A stretch of DNA of 64,000 nt from Trogon surrucura (GCA_020746105.1 JAJGST010000022.1:434001-498000), one strand, 5' to 3'; shown: positions 20,621-32,104, counted from the first letter of the stretch. Notes: a model not told the origin generated them from the sequence alone. Made by a program: numbers and translations.

Positions 20621-21601
20621 GTGGAGGAGAGGGACAACCGAGTTTATTGGACTGTGTGGATTCGGTGGCCTGGCACATTAGAACCACGAAAATATAGAGC
20701 TCTGGTGGACACTGGTGCACAGTGCACTCTAATGCCATCGAATCATACAGGTACTGAAACCGTTACTATTTCTGGAGTGACGGGTGGTTCTCAACAACTG
20801 TCTGTATTGGAGGCTGAAATGAGCCTTACTGGGAATATGTGGAAAAAGCACCCCATAGTGACTGGTCCAAATGCCCCATGCATTCTTGGCATAGACTTCC
20901 TCAAGAAAGGGTATTATAAAGATCCAAGAGGGTATCGATGGGCTTTTGGCATAGCAGCTGTAGAGACTGAGGACATTGATCCGCTGTCTAGCTTGCCCAA
21001 ACTGTCAGAGGAGTCTAGTGTCGTAGGGCTGATGAAAACTGAAGACCAACAAGTACCAATTGCTACTAAAACAGTGTATCGACGACAATATCGTACCAAC
21101 CGAGACTCTGTAGTTCCCATCCATAAGCTGATACGTCAACTAGAGAGCCAAGGAGCGATCAGCAAAGCTCGCTCACCATGTAACAGTCCTATCTGGCCTG
21201 TGCGAAAGTCTGATGGAGAATGGAGATTGACTGTAGACTATCGTGGCCTAAATGCGGTTACACCACCGATGAGTGCTGCCATGCCGGACATGCTGAGGGA
21301 GCTGGGGCTCTTTAGTTTGGAGAAGAGGAGACTGAGGGGTGACCTCATTAATGTTTACAAATATATAAAGGGTGAGTGTCACGAGGATGGAGCCAGGCTC
21401 TTCTCGGTGACAACCAATGATAGGACAAGGGGTAATGGGCTGAAACTGGAACATAAGAGGTTCCGCTTAAACTCGAGAAGAAACTTCTTCTCAGTGAGGG
21501 TGACGGAACACTGGAACAGACTGCCCAGGGAGGTTGTGGAGTCTCCTTCTCTGGAGACATTCAAGACCTGCCTGGACACGTTCCTGTGTGGCATAGTCTA
21601 G
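20621..21601 (+). pseudogene. pol: ERVL protease and RT N-terminus, in-frame fused to CR1 (left arm)
   Basis: A 326-codon ORF. Residues 1-110 are a retroviral aspartic protease with the active site ALVDTGAQ at about residue 29 and ILGIDFL near residue 90. Residues 150-224 start RT ([40 protein letters not shown]). At codon 225 the frame passes into an inserted CR1 piece and ends at the CR1 ORF2 stop at 21601. RT resumes in another ORF at 21687. The protease-RT reading frame is therefore capped by about 100 LINE-derived residues. Confidence 0.88.
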
Positions 21602-21688
21602 GCATTCCTGCTATGGCAGGAGGATTGGACTTGATGATCTTTCGAGGTCCCTTCCAATCCCTAACATTCTGTGATTCTGTGATTCTGT
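21291..21688 (+). mobile_element. CR1 3' fragment inserted in ERVL RT (left arm)
   Basis: A 5'-truncated CR1 from ctgagggagctggggctc to the tgtgattc tail. RT coding sequence ([12 protein letters not shown] before; DLQYELESKAAQWYATIDIA after) is interrupted precisely. The insertion is in both arms. Confidence 0.92.
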
Positions 21689-23852
21689 GATGTTAGACCT
21701 TCAGTATGAGCTGGAGTCCAAGGCAGCTCAGTGGTATGCCACAATTGACATTGCTAATGTGTTTGACATTGCTAATGTGTTTTTCTCTATTCCTATAGCA
21801 GCAGAATGCAGGCCGCAGTTTGCTTTCACCTGGAGGGGCATCCAGTACACTTGGAACCGACTGCCCCAGGGGTGGAAACACAGCCCTACCATCTGCCATG
21901 GACTGATCCATACTGCCCTGGAGAGGGGTGGAGCTCTGGAACTTCTACAGTACATCGATGACATCATTGTATGGGGTAACAGGGCAGAAGAAGTTTTCAT
22001 GAAAGGTAAGAAAATAATTGAGATTCTTTTAGATGCTGGTTTTGCCATAAAGAGAAGCAAGGTCAAGGGACCTGCACGAGAGATCCAGTATTCGGGAGTG
22101 AAATGGCAAGATGGGCGTCGCCAGATCCCAATAGATGTGATTGACACAATATCAGCTATGTTGCCACCAACTAACGAAAAAGAAACACAATCCTTCTTAG
22201 GTACTGTGGGTTTCTGGAGAATGCATATTCCTGGTTATAGTCAGATTGTGAAACCTCTTTTTGATGTGACTCGAAAGAAAAACAAATTTCAATGGGGCCC
22301 TGAACAACAACAGGCCTTTGAACAAATCAAACAGGAGATTGTACAGGCAGTAGTTCTTGGGCCAATCCGAACAGGGCAAGATATTAAAAATTTACTCTAC
22401 ACCGCAGCTGGGGACAATGGTCCTGCCTGGAGCCTCTGGCAGAGGGCACCAGGAGAAACTCGAGGTCGACCCTTAGGATTTTGGAGCCGAAAATATAGAG
22501 GCTCTGAGGCCAACTATACTGCAACTGAAAAAGAAATATTGGCCGCATATGAAGGAGTTAAAACTGCTTCGGAAGTGATTGGTACTGAGGCACAGCTTCT
22601 CCTAGTGCCAATATCAGTCCTAAACTGGATGTTCAAGAGTAAAGTTCCTTCCACACATCATGCCACCGATGCTACATGGAGCAAATGGACTGCCCTAATT
22701 ACACAGAGAGCTCGAATGGGTCATCATGATCGTCCAGGACTTTTAGAGGTGATCGCAGACTGGCCACAAGGTAAAGACCTTGCAATGCCCCCTAAGGAGG
22801 TGGTGACATGTGCTGAGGAAGCTCCACCATATAATCAGTTACCAGATAATGAGAAGCAGTATGCCCTACTCACTGATGGATCTTGCCGCCTTGTAGGAAA
22901 TCGTTGTAGGTGGAAAGCTGCTGTGTGGAGTCCCACACGACGCGTTGCAGAGGCAACTGAGGGAGAAGGTGGATCGAGTCAGTTTGCAGAGGTAAAAGCC
23001 ACCCAGCTGGCCTTAGACATTGCTGAAGGGGAAAAATGGCCAGTGCTCTATCTCTATACTGACTCATGGATGGTGGCAAATGCTTTTTGGGGTTGGTTAA
23101 AACAGTGGAAGCACAATAACTGGGAGCGCAGAGGGAACCCTATCTGGGCTGCTGAACTATGGCAAGACATTGCTGCTCGGCTAGAGAACTTAGTTGTAAA
23201 GGTGTGTCACGTAGATGCCCATGTGCCCAAAAGTCGTGCCGCTGAGGAACATCGACACAACCAGCATGTGGATCAGGCTGCTCAAGTGTTCCAAGTAGAC
23301 TTGGACTGGGAACATAAAGGTGAACTGTTTCTATCTCGGTGGGCCCATGACACTTCAGGACATCAGGGAAGAGATGGAACATACAGATGGGCTCGTGACC
23401 GAGGGGTGGATTTAACTATGGACGCTATTGCGCAGGTTATCCACGATTGTGAAATATGCGCCGAAATTAAGCAAGCTAAGCGATTAAAACCTTTGTGGTA
23501 TGGGGAACGATGGTTAAAATACAGGTATGGGGAGGCCTGGCAAATTGATTACATCACACTTCCTTTAACTCGCCAGGGTAAGGGCTACATGCTTACCATG
23601 GTGGAAGCAAGCACCGGATGGCTGGAAACATATCCTGTGCCCCATGCCGCTGCCCAAAACACTCTTCTGGGCCTTGAAAAGCAGATCTTGTTGCAACATG
23701 GTACTCCAGAAAGAATTGAATCAGATAATGGGACTCATTTAAAAAACAATCTTATAGACAATTGGGCTAAAGAACATCATATTGAAAGGGTATACCATAT
23801 CCTTATCATGCACAAGCCTCTGGGAAAATTGAACGATACAATGGACTGTTAA
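21687..23852 (+). CDS. pol: ERVL pol: RT, RNase H, integrase N-terminal part (left arm, frameshifted)
   Basis: A 721-codon ORF after the CR1 insert. RT palm with LPQGWKHSPTICHGL and the YIDD active site (LLQYIDDIIVWG). RNase H with LLTDGSCRLVGN and YTDSWMVANAFWG. Integrase zinc region (H-H near HDTSGHQGRDG, CEIC), then WQIDYITL and ESDNGTH, the first two catalytic Asp. A one-base loss near 23800 (ccttatc; the right arm has cccttatc) ends the ORF before the catalytic Glu; the remainder is at 23870-24190. An 18 bp tandem duplication at 21747-21782 repeats DIANVF beside the first RT catalytic Asp. The 3 bp for one Arg near 22610 are also missing here. Confidence 0.9.
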   Translation: MMLDLQYELESKAAQWYATIDIANVFDIANVFFSIPIAAECRPQFAFTWRGIQYTWNRLPQGWKHSPTICHGLIHTALERGGALELLQYIDDIIVWGNRAEEVFMKGKKIIEILLDAGFAIKRSKVKGPAREIQYSGVKWQDGRRQIPIDVIDTISAMLPPTNEKETQSFLGTVGFWRMHIPGYSQIVKPLFDVTRKKNKFQWGPEQQQAFEQIKQEIVQAVVLGPIRTGQDIKNLLYTAAGDNGPAWSLWQRAPGETRGRPLGFWSRKYRGSEANYTATEKEILAAYEGVKTASEVIGTEAQLLLVPISVLNWMFKSKVPSTHHATDATWSKWTALITQRARMGHHDRPGLLEVIADWPQGKDLAMPPKEVVTCAEEAPPYNQLPDNEKQYALLTDGSCRLVGNRCRWKAAVWSPTRRVAEATEGEGGSSQFAEVKATQLALDIAEGEKWPVLYLYTDSWMVANAFWGWLKQWKHNNWERRGNPIWAAELWQDIAARLENLVVKVCHVDAHVPKSRAAEEHRHNQHVDQAAQVFQVDLDWEHKGELFLSRWAHDTSGHQGRDGTYRWARDRGVDLTMDAIAQVIHDCEICAEIKQAKRLKPLWYGERWLKYRYGEAWQIDYITLPLTRQGKGYMLTMVEASTGWLETYPVPHAAAQNTLLGLEKQILLQHGTPERIESDNGTHLKNNLIDNWAKEHHIERVYHILIMHKPLGKLNDTMDC

Positions 23853-23869
23853 AAGCTACTCTGAAAGCA

Positions 23870-24190
23870 ATGGGAGGTGGAACTTTTCAAAACTGGGACA
23901 AGCATTTAGCACACGCCACCTGGTTAGTTAACACCAGAGGATCCATCCATCGTGCTGGTCCTGCTCATTCAGAACCTTTACATACAGTAGAGGGAGATAA
24001 AGTCCCTGTGGTGTATGAAAGGAATTTGTTGGGGAAGACTGTCTGGGTATTTCCTGCTTCGGGCAAAGGCAAACCCATTCGTGGGGTTGCTTTCGCTCAA
24101 GGACCTGGAGCTACTTGGTGGGTGATGATGAAAGATGGTGAAGTTCAATGTGTACCTCAAGGAAATTTAACTCTAGGTGAGAATACTTGA
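23870..24190 (+). pseudogene. pol: ERVL integrase C-terminal part after frameshift (left arm)
   Basis: A 106-codon frame that continues integrase after the one-base deletion near 23800. It includes NWDKHLAHATWLVNTRGSIH and the C-terminal basic, SH3-like part, ending at 24187. In the right arm it is joined to the rest of pol in one ORF. Confidence 0.88.
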
Positions 24191-24524
24191 TTTAATCCTG
24201 TATGATGTTGTTACATAATACTAACAGTGTTCAATAAGTGTTTTTCAGAGTAATAACCAGTGATGACCTGAACTGGCCTCATCAAGTGACATCCAGCAAC
24301 TGAGCTGGCCTCATCGAGTGACGTCCAGTAACTTCTTCGAAGTGAGCCTACAGCCTATGGACACGAACTGTAACGAATCTCACATGAACTTTCCTGCCCT
24401 GAGAGACTGCTATGATGGATGGAACCCACGATTCTGAACTTCATGAACTTACTGAACTTTTCCTATAAGTAGATCGTTAGCTCGTGATCAGTATGAGGTA
24501 AATGGTATGGAATAAGGGGTGGAA
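24191..24524 (+). other. ERVL 3' non-coding region and polypurine tract (left arm)
   Basis: There is no env. Two near copies of an element around tgacctgaactggcctcatc occur near 24265-24330. The purine-rich ggaataaggggtggaa directly before the LTR at 24525 is the likely plus-strand primer. Confidence 0.7.
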
Positions 24525-25346
24525 TGTCCTGGGTTTAGCTAAAAACCCAGTCCTGTTTAGTGATTTTTACTTTCCAGTTTAGTGTCTTCTAAAAGGCTGC
24601 ATGTTCTGAAGTCAACAGCATGTTTTTGCAGACAGTGTGTGCTACTGGCAGTGATAACACCTGATGTTTACAGTCACTGCCTGGGACTGGGATGCAGAAA
24701 GGCTCTTGCTGATACTTATTCCTGTAGTGACCAAGGCCACTGCTGGCTCTTGTGTGCCACGCTGGGGGTGCCGGGTAGTAAGAGGGGGGCACAAGGAAGT
24801 AAAAGGTTGCACCTCCGGGGGGTAACAGACAGGACAGGTGACCAATGAGAGTATTCCATCCCATATACGTCATATCTAGTATAAATTGAGTGATCATGAG
24901 AGTTTCGTCCCTTTTTTGGCCCTTTTCGGCCTTTTCGCCCTCCTTTTCTGCAATGGCCGGTGTCCAGAGAGGACTCCATATGATCTCCTGCTTTTGATCC
25001 GCATCCTGAGTTCCCGAATCCAGCTCCCTGTATCCAGCTCCCGCCGCCGCTGAGCCTGGGGCTTCCCCAGTGCCTCCTGCTCTGCAGCACCAGTGGGGAT
25101 TGCTATCGGGGGAGGGAGTTGGGTTTGATATCGGGCTACTATCTGTAGTTGTATATAGTTCTTTACTTTTATCTGTTTACCATTATTTCTATTATTTTCA
25201 TTAAAACTGTTCTAGTTTTTTTTCCTCCTCTAACACGTAAGTCTCTCTGCCTCATTCCCTTTTCTCTTCCCGTTTTTTTTGGGGGGAAGAGGGGGTTAGA
25301 GAGCGTCTGTCCGCATTAGTGGCCGGCCCAGCCCTAACCCACAACA
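24525..25346 (+). repeat. 3' LTR of ERVL provirus (left arm)
   Basis: An 822 bp LTR from TGTCCTGGG to CCCACAACA. It starts with a short self-complementary segment (gggtttagctaaaaaccca). A TATA-like tataaattg lies near 24882 and attaaa near 25202. Followed by the target duplication aacag (25347-25351). The right-arm copy is 825 bp. Confidence 0.93.
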
Positions 25347-25851
25347 AACAGTTAAAACCTTTGTGGTATGGGGGACGATGGTTAAAATATAAGTATGGGG
25401 AGGCCTGGCAGATTGATTATGTCACACTCCCTCAAACCCGCCAGGGTAAGTGCTACATGCTTACCATGGTGGAAGCAAGCACCGGATGGCTGGAAACATA
25501 TCCTGTGCCCCATGCCGCTGCCCAAAACACTCTTCTGGGCCTTGAAAAACAGATCTTGTTGCAACATGGTACTCCAGAAAGAACTGAGTTAGAGAATGGG
25601 ACTCATTTCAAAAACAATCTTATAGACAACTGGACCAAAGAACATGGTATTGAATGGGTGCATCATATCCCCTATCATGCATCAGCCTCTGGAAAATTGA
25701 ACGATACAATGGACTGTTAAAAACTACTCTGAAAGCAATGGGAGGTGGAACTTTTCAAAACTGGGACAAGCATTTAGCACATGCCACCTGGTTAGTTAAC
25801 ACCAAGGGATCCATCAATCGAGCCGGTCCTGCTGAGACTCTACATACAGTA
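25347..25851 (+). mobile_element. Older ERVL pol fragment, 3' half: integrase (left arm)
   Basis: Continues the fragment interrupted at 15165. It reads KPLWYGGRW, WQIDYVTLPQTRQGK and GTPERTELENGTHFK. The second catalytic Asp position reads Asn-Gly after Glu, where the nested copy has Asp (ELENGTH against ESDNGTH), and the frame breaks before the Glu, so it is dead. It is cut at 25852 by an antisense CR1. Confidence 0.87.
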
Positions 25852-26603
25852 TCATAGAATCATTAAGGTTGGAAAAGACCTCTGAGATCATCAAGTCCAA
25901 CCATCAACCCAACACCATCATGACCACTAAACTACGTCCCAAAGTGCCACGTCTACACGTTTTCTGAACACCTCCAGGGATGGCGCTTCTACCACTTTCC
26001 TGGGCAGCCTGTTCCAATCCTTCACCATTCTTTCAGTAAAGATTTTTTTCCTAATATCTAAACCTCCTCTGGCGCAACTTGAGCCCATTTCTTCTCCTCC
26101 TATGGCTTGTTATTTGGGAGACGAGACCGACTCCCACCTCACTACAACCTCCTTTCAGGTAGTTGTAGAGAGCGATAAGGTCTCCCCTCAGCCTCCTCTT
26201 CTCCAGACTAAAGAACCTCAGTTCTCTCAGCCTCTCCTCGTAAGACATGGTCTCTAGACCCCTCACCAGCTTTGTTGCCCTTCTCTGGACCTGCTCCAGC
26301 ACCTCGATGTCTTTCTTGAACTGCAGGGCCCAAAACTGAACACAGTACTCAAGGTATGGCCTCACCAGTGCCGAGTACAGGGGCACAATCACTTCCCTGC
26401 TCCTGCTGGCCACACTATTTCTGATCCAGGCCAGGATGCCGTTGGGCTTCTTGGCCACCTGGGCACACTGCTGGCTCCTGTTCAGCCGGCTGTCCACCAG
26501 CACCCCCAGATCTTTTACTGCCTGGCAGCTTTCCAGCCACTCCTCCCCAAGTCTGTAGCACTGCGTGGGGTTGTTGTGACCCAAGTGCAGGGACCATTGA
26601 TAA
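25852..26603 (-). mobile_element. CR1 fragment, ORF2 C-terminal end, antisense (left arm)
   Basis: The minus strand reads [40 protein letters not shown] and [20 protein letters not shown], then the 3' UTR ending at 25852 with gattctatgat. It is a different CR1 subfamily from the plus-strand copies (ggtcttttccaacc tail). It joins 27796-28540 across the solo LTR. Confidence 0.9.
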
Positions 26604-26608
26604 ATATG

Positions 26609-27790
26609 TGTTTTGGTTTGGCCTGGCCGGATTTCAGTGGCGGGGGGGGAGCTGCAGGGTGGCTTCTGTAAGAAGCTGCTAGAAGCTCCCCAAGTTTGAT
26701 AGAGCCAATGCCAGACAGCTCCAAAGAGGGACCCGCCGCTGGCCAAGGCTGAACCTATCAGTAAGGTGATAGCAGAGGAACGCCTCTGTGAAAAACATAT
26801 TTAAGAACGGGAAAAAGAACTGCGCCATAACAGCTGGCACAGAGATGGAGGAGTGAGAATCTGTGCAGACACCAAGGTCAGTGAAGAAGGAGGAGGGGGG
26901 AGGATGAGCTCCAGGCGCCGGAGCAGAAGGAGTCCCCCGGGTCCGTGGTGAAGACCATGGTGAAGCGGGTTGTCCCCCTGCAGCCCATGGGCGAGGTGCA
27001 GATGTCCACCGTGAGGATCACCGCGTAGATGTCCACCGAGGACTCCACGCCGTGTGGGTGGATGCCTGAAAGGGGACTGTAGCCCATGGGAAGCCCGCAT
27101 CGGAGCAGGTCGCTGCCGGAACCTGTAGCCCGTGGAAGAGAGGAATGCCCACGCTGGAGCAGGTTGGCCAGTGGGACTTTTGGGACGCTGCGGGTGGCTC
27201 ACGCTGGAGCAGTTTCCCCCGAAGGACTGCGCCTCAGACTCACGAGGGGTGGGCTGCCCCTCGTGAGGTGTCTCACGTCGGGCAGTTTGTGATGAATTGC
27301 CCTTCGTGGGACGACTCACGCGGAGAAGAGAGCATGAAGCTTGTCTCCTGTGAGAGGGACCCCACAATGGCCCTGGGGAAGAGTGAAGAGTCCTCCCCCG
27401 GAGTGAAGAAGCGGTGGAACCAACGTCGGATGAACTGACCGCAACCCCCATTCCCTGTCCCCCTGCGCCGCTCGGGAGGAGGAGGTGGAGAAACTGGGAT
27501 TGGTGTTAAGCCCGGGAAGAAGGGAGGGATGGGGGGAAGGTGTTCTGTTTAAGATCTGTTTGCTCTTTCTCACTTCTCACTACTCCTCTCTGATTATTTC
27601 TTTTAATAAATGTACCTAATCCCTAAAATTGAGTCTGTTTTGCCCGGGACGGTAAATGAAAGTGATCTCCCTGTCCTTATCTCAAACCCTGAGCCTTTGG
27701 AAATATTTTCTCCCCCTGCTCATTAGTGAAGGGGGAGTGAGTGAGCGGCTGTGTGGGTACCTGGCGGTTGGCCAGGGTCAACCCACGACA
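26609..27790 (+). mobile_element. Solo LTR, 1.2 kb family, second copy (left arm)
   Basis: A 1182 bp LTR, TGTTTTGG to CCACGACA, with 5 bp target duplication atatg at 26604-26608 and 27791-27795. It inserted into the antisense CR1. AATAAA lies near 27605. Close to, but distinct from, the copy at 16670-17862, so two independent insertions. Confidence 0.93.
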
Positions 27791-27795
27791 ATATG

Positions 27796-28540
27796 TTAAA
27801 CAAGACTGGCCCCAGTATTGAGCCCTGGGGGATGCCACTTGTGACCAGCCACCAACTGCATTTAACTCAGTTCACCAGCTCTCTCTGGGCTCGGCCATCC
27901 AACCAGTTTTTCACCCAGCGAAGAGTACACCTGTCTAAGCCATGAGCTGCCAGCTTCTCTAGCAGAATGCTTCATTGCTGCCTACCTGAAAAATCAATAA
28001 TGCAGCGTAATCTGAGGGCCATACCAGAGCATGGAGTTTTCATGTCTTTAACCTGGGCCCCATGCAGGCAGCAGAGTTCCCAAAGAAGTGAATCTGGTGT
28101 GCATATTGGGCCTTCTGTTCCCTTCAGAAAGGAGTCTCCTATGGCAATGACCTGTCTTTTTTTCTTTGTGGGAGCAGTTTTGATGGTGGGTGCAGACCGA
28201 CTTAACCTCGGCAACACCTCCAAGCTGGGTGAACCATCAGCCTCATCACTGTTCGGTTCCACTTGTAGACCCTCATACCTGTTATGCAGGGGAACCTGAG
28301 AAGGTGGGGTAGTTGCAGAGGAGACATACCTGCTGTGCCAGGCAGGAACTTGTTGCCGTTGTCCCCTGTCCCTTGAGTCACTGTGTTCAGCCAGGCAGAA
28401 AGAGGATAGGGAATGTTCCATGTCATGTGTCCTGTCTGCCTATTGGGCCTGTCCCAAGCAAAGTAGGGTGTGATGCCAATAGTCTATCTTACTCTCACAC
28501 TCCCTGATACTCCTCAACCTACTAATCAGCACTAACGGCG
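27796..28540 (-). mobile_element. CR1 5' portion: ORF1, then part of RT, with internal deletions (left arm)
   Basis: The minus strand reads an ORF1 segment with the esterase-like GDS motif (QVIAIGDSFLKGTEGP), then jumps after DFSGRQQ to RT (LAAHGLDRCTLRWVKNWLDG, GIPQGSILGPVLFNI). A second jump at 26604 goes to the ORF2 C-terminus. It is one CR1 copy with at least two internal deletions, later split by the solo LTR. Confidence 0.85.
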
Positions 28541-29039
28541 CCCTCCCCTCACTCCCATTAAAGGCAAACTAGGGAGCGCCAGTGATCAGGATGTTGCGCA
28601 GTAGTTTGCGTAAGGAGGGTGCTTCTTCGAAGGAGTGGCTCTCCACTGATCCACTGGGAGACGCAAAGTAATTATAACCCTGTCTGCACAAGTCTAGGGT
28701 GCCCATCCTACCTAACTCTCGAGCCAGAATGGTGAGCACTCATTGGAGAGTAAAGGCTGTAGCTCTGGCTGGGGGGTCTGCACCGTCCATGCCAGTGGTG
28801 ACTGATGCCTCCACCCAGGTGGAGCTGCTGAAGGGAGAGGCTGCCGTGCAGACCTCAGACTGCAGGAAGTGCCTTTCCCCTGGGGCAGGGATAGGTGGTG
28901 AACGTGCCTGCAAAAGGTGTGCCCAGGTGGAGGACCTCCTGCAGAAGGTGGCTGAGTTGCAGGAGATGGTGAAAAGGCTGCGCAGCATCAGGGAAGCAGA
29001 AAAGGAGACATAGTTGGATCCACGAGCAGTCTGTAGGGG

Positions 29040-29858
29040 ACCCACACCCTGTGATCAAGCAACCAAATACTCCCCCACCAGATCATACAGAAAGGAGGGA
29101 AGACATCAATGCCCCAGGTTCCAGTATAAGTTGGGGAATGACTTATTAGAGAGCAGTGTAGGGGAAAGGGACCTGGGAGTCTTGGTGGACAGCAGGATGA
29201 CCATGAGCCAGCACTGTGCCCTTGTGGCCAGGAAGGCCAATGGCATCCTGGGGTGTATTAGAAGGGGAGTGGTTAGTAGGTCGAGAGAGGTTCTCCTTCC
29301 CCTCTACTCTGCCCTGGTGAGACCCCATCTGGAATACTGTGTCCAGTTCTGGGCCCCTCAGTTCAAGAAAGACAGGGAACTGCTGGAGAGAGTCCAGCAC
29401 AGGGCAACTAGGATGATTAAGGGAGTGGAGCATCTCCCTTATGAGAAAAGACTGAAGGAGCTGGGGCTCTTTAGTTTGGAGAAGAGGAGGCTGAGGGGTG
29501 ACCTCATTAATGTTTACAAATATATCAAGGGTGAGTGTCACGAGGATGGAGCCAGGCTCTTCTCGGTGACAACCACTGATAGGACAAGGGGTAATGTGCT
29601 GAAACTGGAACATAAGAGGTTCCGCTTAAACTCGAGAAGCTTCTTCTTCTCAGTGAGGGTGACGGAGCCCTGGAACAGGCTGCCCAGAGAGGCTGTGGAG
29701 TCTCCTTCTCTGGAGACATTCAAGACCTGCCTGGACACGTTCCTGTGTGGCATAGTCTAGGCATTCCTGCTCTGGCAGGGGGATTGGACTTGATGATCTT
29801 TCGAGGTCCCTTCCAATCCCTAACATTCTATGATTCTATGATTCTATGATTCTATGAA
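29040..29858 (+). mobile_element. Younger CR1 3' fragment nested in the older CR1 (left arm)
   Basis: The frame at 29014-29760 is open through the ORF2 C-terminus ([20 protein letters not shown] to [15 protein letters not shown]). The 3' UTR ends in five attctatg units at 29858, where ORF1 of the host CR1 resumes. Near 29640 the two arms differ by several bases (aagcttcttctt here, aagaaacttctt in the right arm). Confidence 0.9.
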
Positions 29859-32104
29859 TGGAAGCTGGCAAAAGCAAGAACCAGCAGGAGGAAGAAGCCT
29901 CCCTCAAAGCCCAAGGTGCCCATGCAGAACAGATTCTCAGCACTACAGGTTAAGGAGGAAAAAGATGCTTCATCAGGTAAGTCACTGGAGATAAATAAGG
30001 CAACCCGATCAGTTCCCCATATAGCGATGAACGCAATCAAGAAAAAGTGAAGGGTGATAGTAGTGGGCGACTCTCTTTTAAGAGGTACGGAGGCACCCAT
30101 TTGTCAACCTGACCCTATCTCTAGAGACGTCTGCTGCTTACCGGAGGCTCGTATCAAGGATATAACTGAGAGACTACCACGCCTTGTACATCTCACTGAC
30201 TACTACCCGTTGCTGCTGTTTCACGTGGGCACCAGTGGTACAGCCAAGAACAATCTGAAGACTATCGAGAAAGATTCCAAAGCACTGGGAGCAGTGGTGA
30301 AGGACTCGGGAGCACAGGTAGTCTTTTTATCACTCCTCCCGGTCAAAGGTAAAGGTCACATAAAAGGGCAGTCAGATCTGGAAAATCAACGAATGGCTAT
30401 GGGAGTGGTGCCACAGCCAGGGCTTTGGTTACTTAGACCACGGGACTCGCTTTGAGAAACCTTGTCTCCTGGAGGCCGATGGGGTATGCTTCTCAGAGAA
30501 GGGGCGGAGTATCTTTGGTCACAGGCTTGCCAATTTAGTAAAGAGGGCTTTAAACTAGAGTTGATGGGGGAGAGGATCCTCAATCCATCCCACTGATACC
30601 CCTCTGAAGGCCAGTGCCAGTAATAGATGCCCTGGGCCTGGAGAAGGATCACAGGCCAGTAGCAGAACACTTGAAGCACATGAGAATGGAATTTGAACCA
30701 GTAAGTCAGCTTCAATGGGGGCTCAACTTAAATGCCTCTACACTGATGCATATAACACGGGAAACAAACAGGAGGAGTTAGAGATGTGCACGCACCTACA
30801 GGGCTATAGCATTATCAGCATCACTGAGATGTGGTGGGATGGGTCCTATGACTGGAGCATGGAAATGGATGGATACAAGCTCTTTAGGCAAGACAGGCAG
30901 GGGAGAAGAGGAGGGGGTGTTGCCCTCTACATCAGTGACCGGATGGAGTCCATGGAACTCCATCTGGGGACGGATGAGGAACTGTCTGAGAGCTGATGGG
31001 TCAGGGTTAAAGGGAAGGCAGGGGCAGGTGATATCATAGTGGGGGTCTCCTACAGACCACCTGACCAGGAAAACCAAGTGGATGATGCCCTCTATAGACA
31101 GATAGGAGTGGCTTTGTGTTCATAAGCCCTGGTCCTCATGGGGGACTTTTCAACCACCCCAATATCTGTTGGAGGAAACAACACAACAAAGGTATCAGCA
31201 GTCCAGAAGGTCCCTGGAATGCATTGATAATAATTTCCTCCTCCAAGTGGTAGAGGAGCCGACTAGAAAAGTTACTATGCTGGACCTTGTTCTTGACAAT
31301 GAGGAGGGGCTGGAGGGCAATGTGAAGCTCAAGGGCAGCCTTGGCTGCAGTGACCATGAAATGTTTGAATTCATTATCCTTAGGACAACAAGAAAAGCAC
31401 ATAGCAAGCTCACTAGCCTGGTCTTCAGGAGAGCAGACTTTGAACTCCTCAAGGATCTTCTTAGTAGGGTATTGCGAGATAAAGCCCTGGAGGGGAGAGG
31501 GGGCCAAGAAAGCTGGTTAGTATTCAAGGATCACCTCCTCTGAGCCCAGGAGCAATGCATCCCCACAAAGAGGAAGGTGGGCAAGAATGCCAGGAGGCTT
31601 GCATGGATGAACAGGGAGCTCCTGGACACTATTAGTTGTAAAAAAGAAAAAGCCTACAGAGGGTGGAAACAGAGGCAGGTAACCTGGGAGGAATATAAAG
31701 AGGTTGTCTGAGCAGCCAAGGTTCAGGTTAGGTAAAGCTAATGCCCAGATAGAATTAAATCTGGCTAGGGACATCTCAGCCGCATGACATCCTGATCTCT
31801 AAATCGGAAGGACACAGATTTGATGGATGGACCACTCAATGGATAAGGAATTGGCTAGATGGTCACACTTAAACAGTTGTGATCAATGACTCGGTGTCCA
31901 AATGGAGACCTGTGACGACTGGAGTCCCTCTGGGACTGGTACTGGGACCAGTGCTGTTTAACATCTTTATTGGTACCATAGACAGTAGGACTGAGTGCAT
32001 CCTCAGCAAGTTTGCCAATGACACCAAGCTGTGTCATGTAGTCGACACCCTGGAGTGTAGGGATTCCATCCAGAGGGACCTTGATCCCCGTTCGGTCCCC
32101 AGGT

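Larger units (their letters stand above)
15166..25346 (+). mobile_element. ERVL-type provirus with nested insertions (left arm)
   Basis: A provirus bounded by a truncated 5' LTR (15166 to about 15293) and a complete 3' LTR (24525-25346). It is flanked by the 5 bp target duplication aacag (15161-15165 and 25347-25351). Internal order is gag, protease, RT/RNase H, integrase, with no env, as usual for ERVL. Nested within it are a solo LTR (16670-17862), an antisense LTR (about 18160-18525), a CR1 (about 18530-20245) and a CR1 3' piece (21291-21688). It landed in the integrase region of an older relative. The RT motif (YIDD) and the WLLRCWDKGAD plus GKEAKQLGSLS capsid signature support ERVL. Confidence 0.9.

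Noticed and set aside
22197-22379. Small antisense ORFs within ERVL pol and CR1 on both arms
   Set aside because: They shadow clear coding frames and show no independent motifs.
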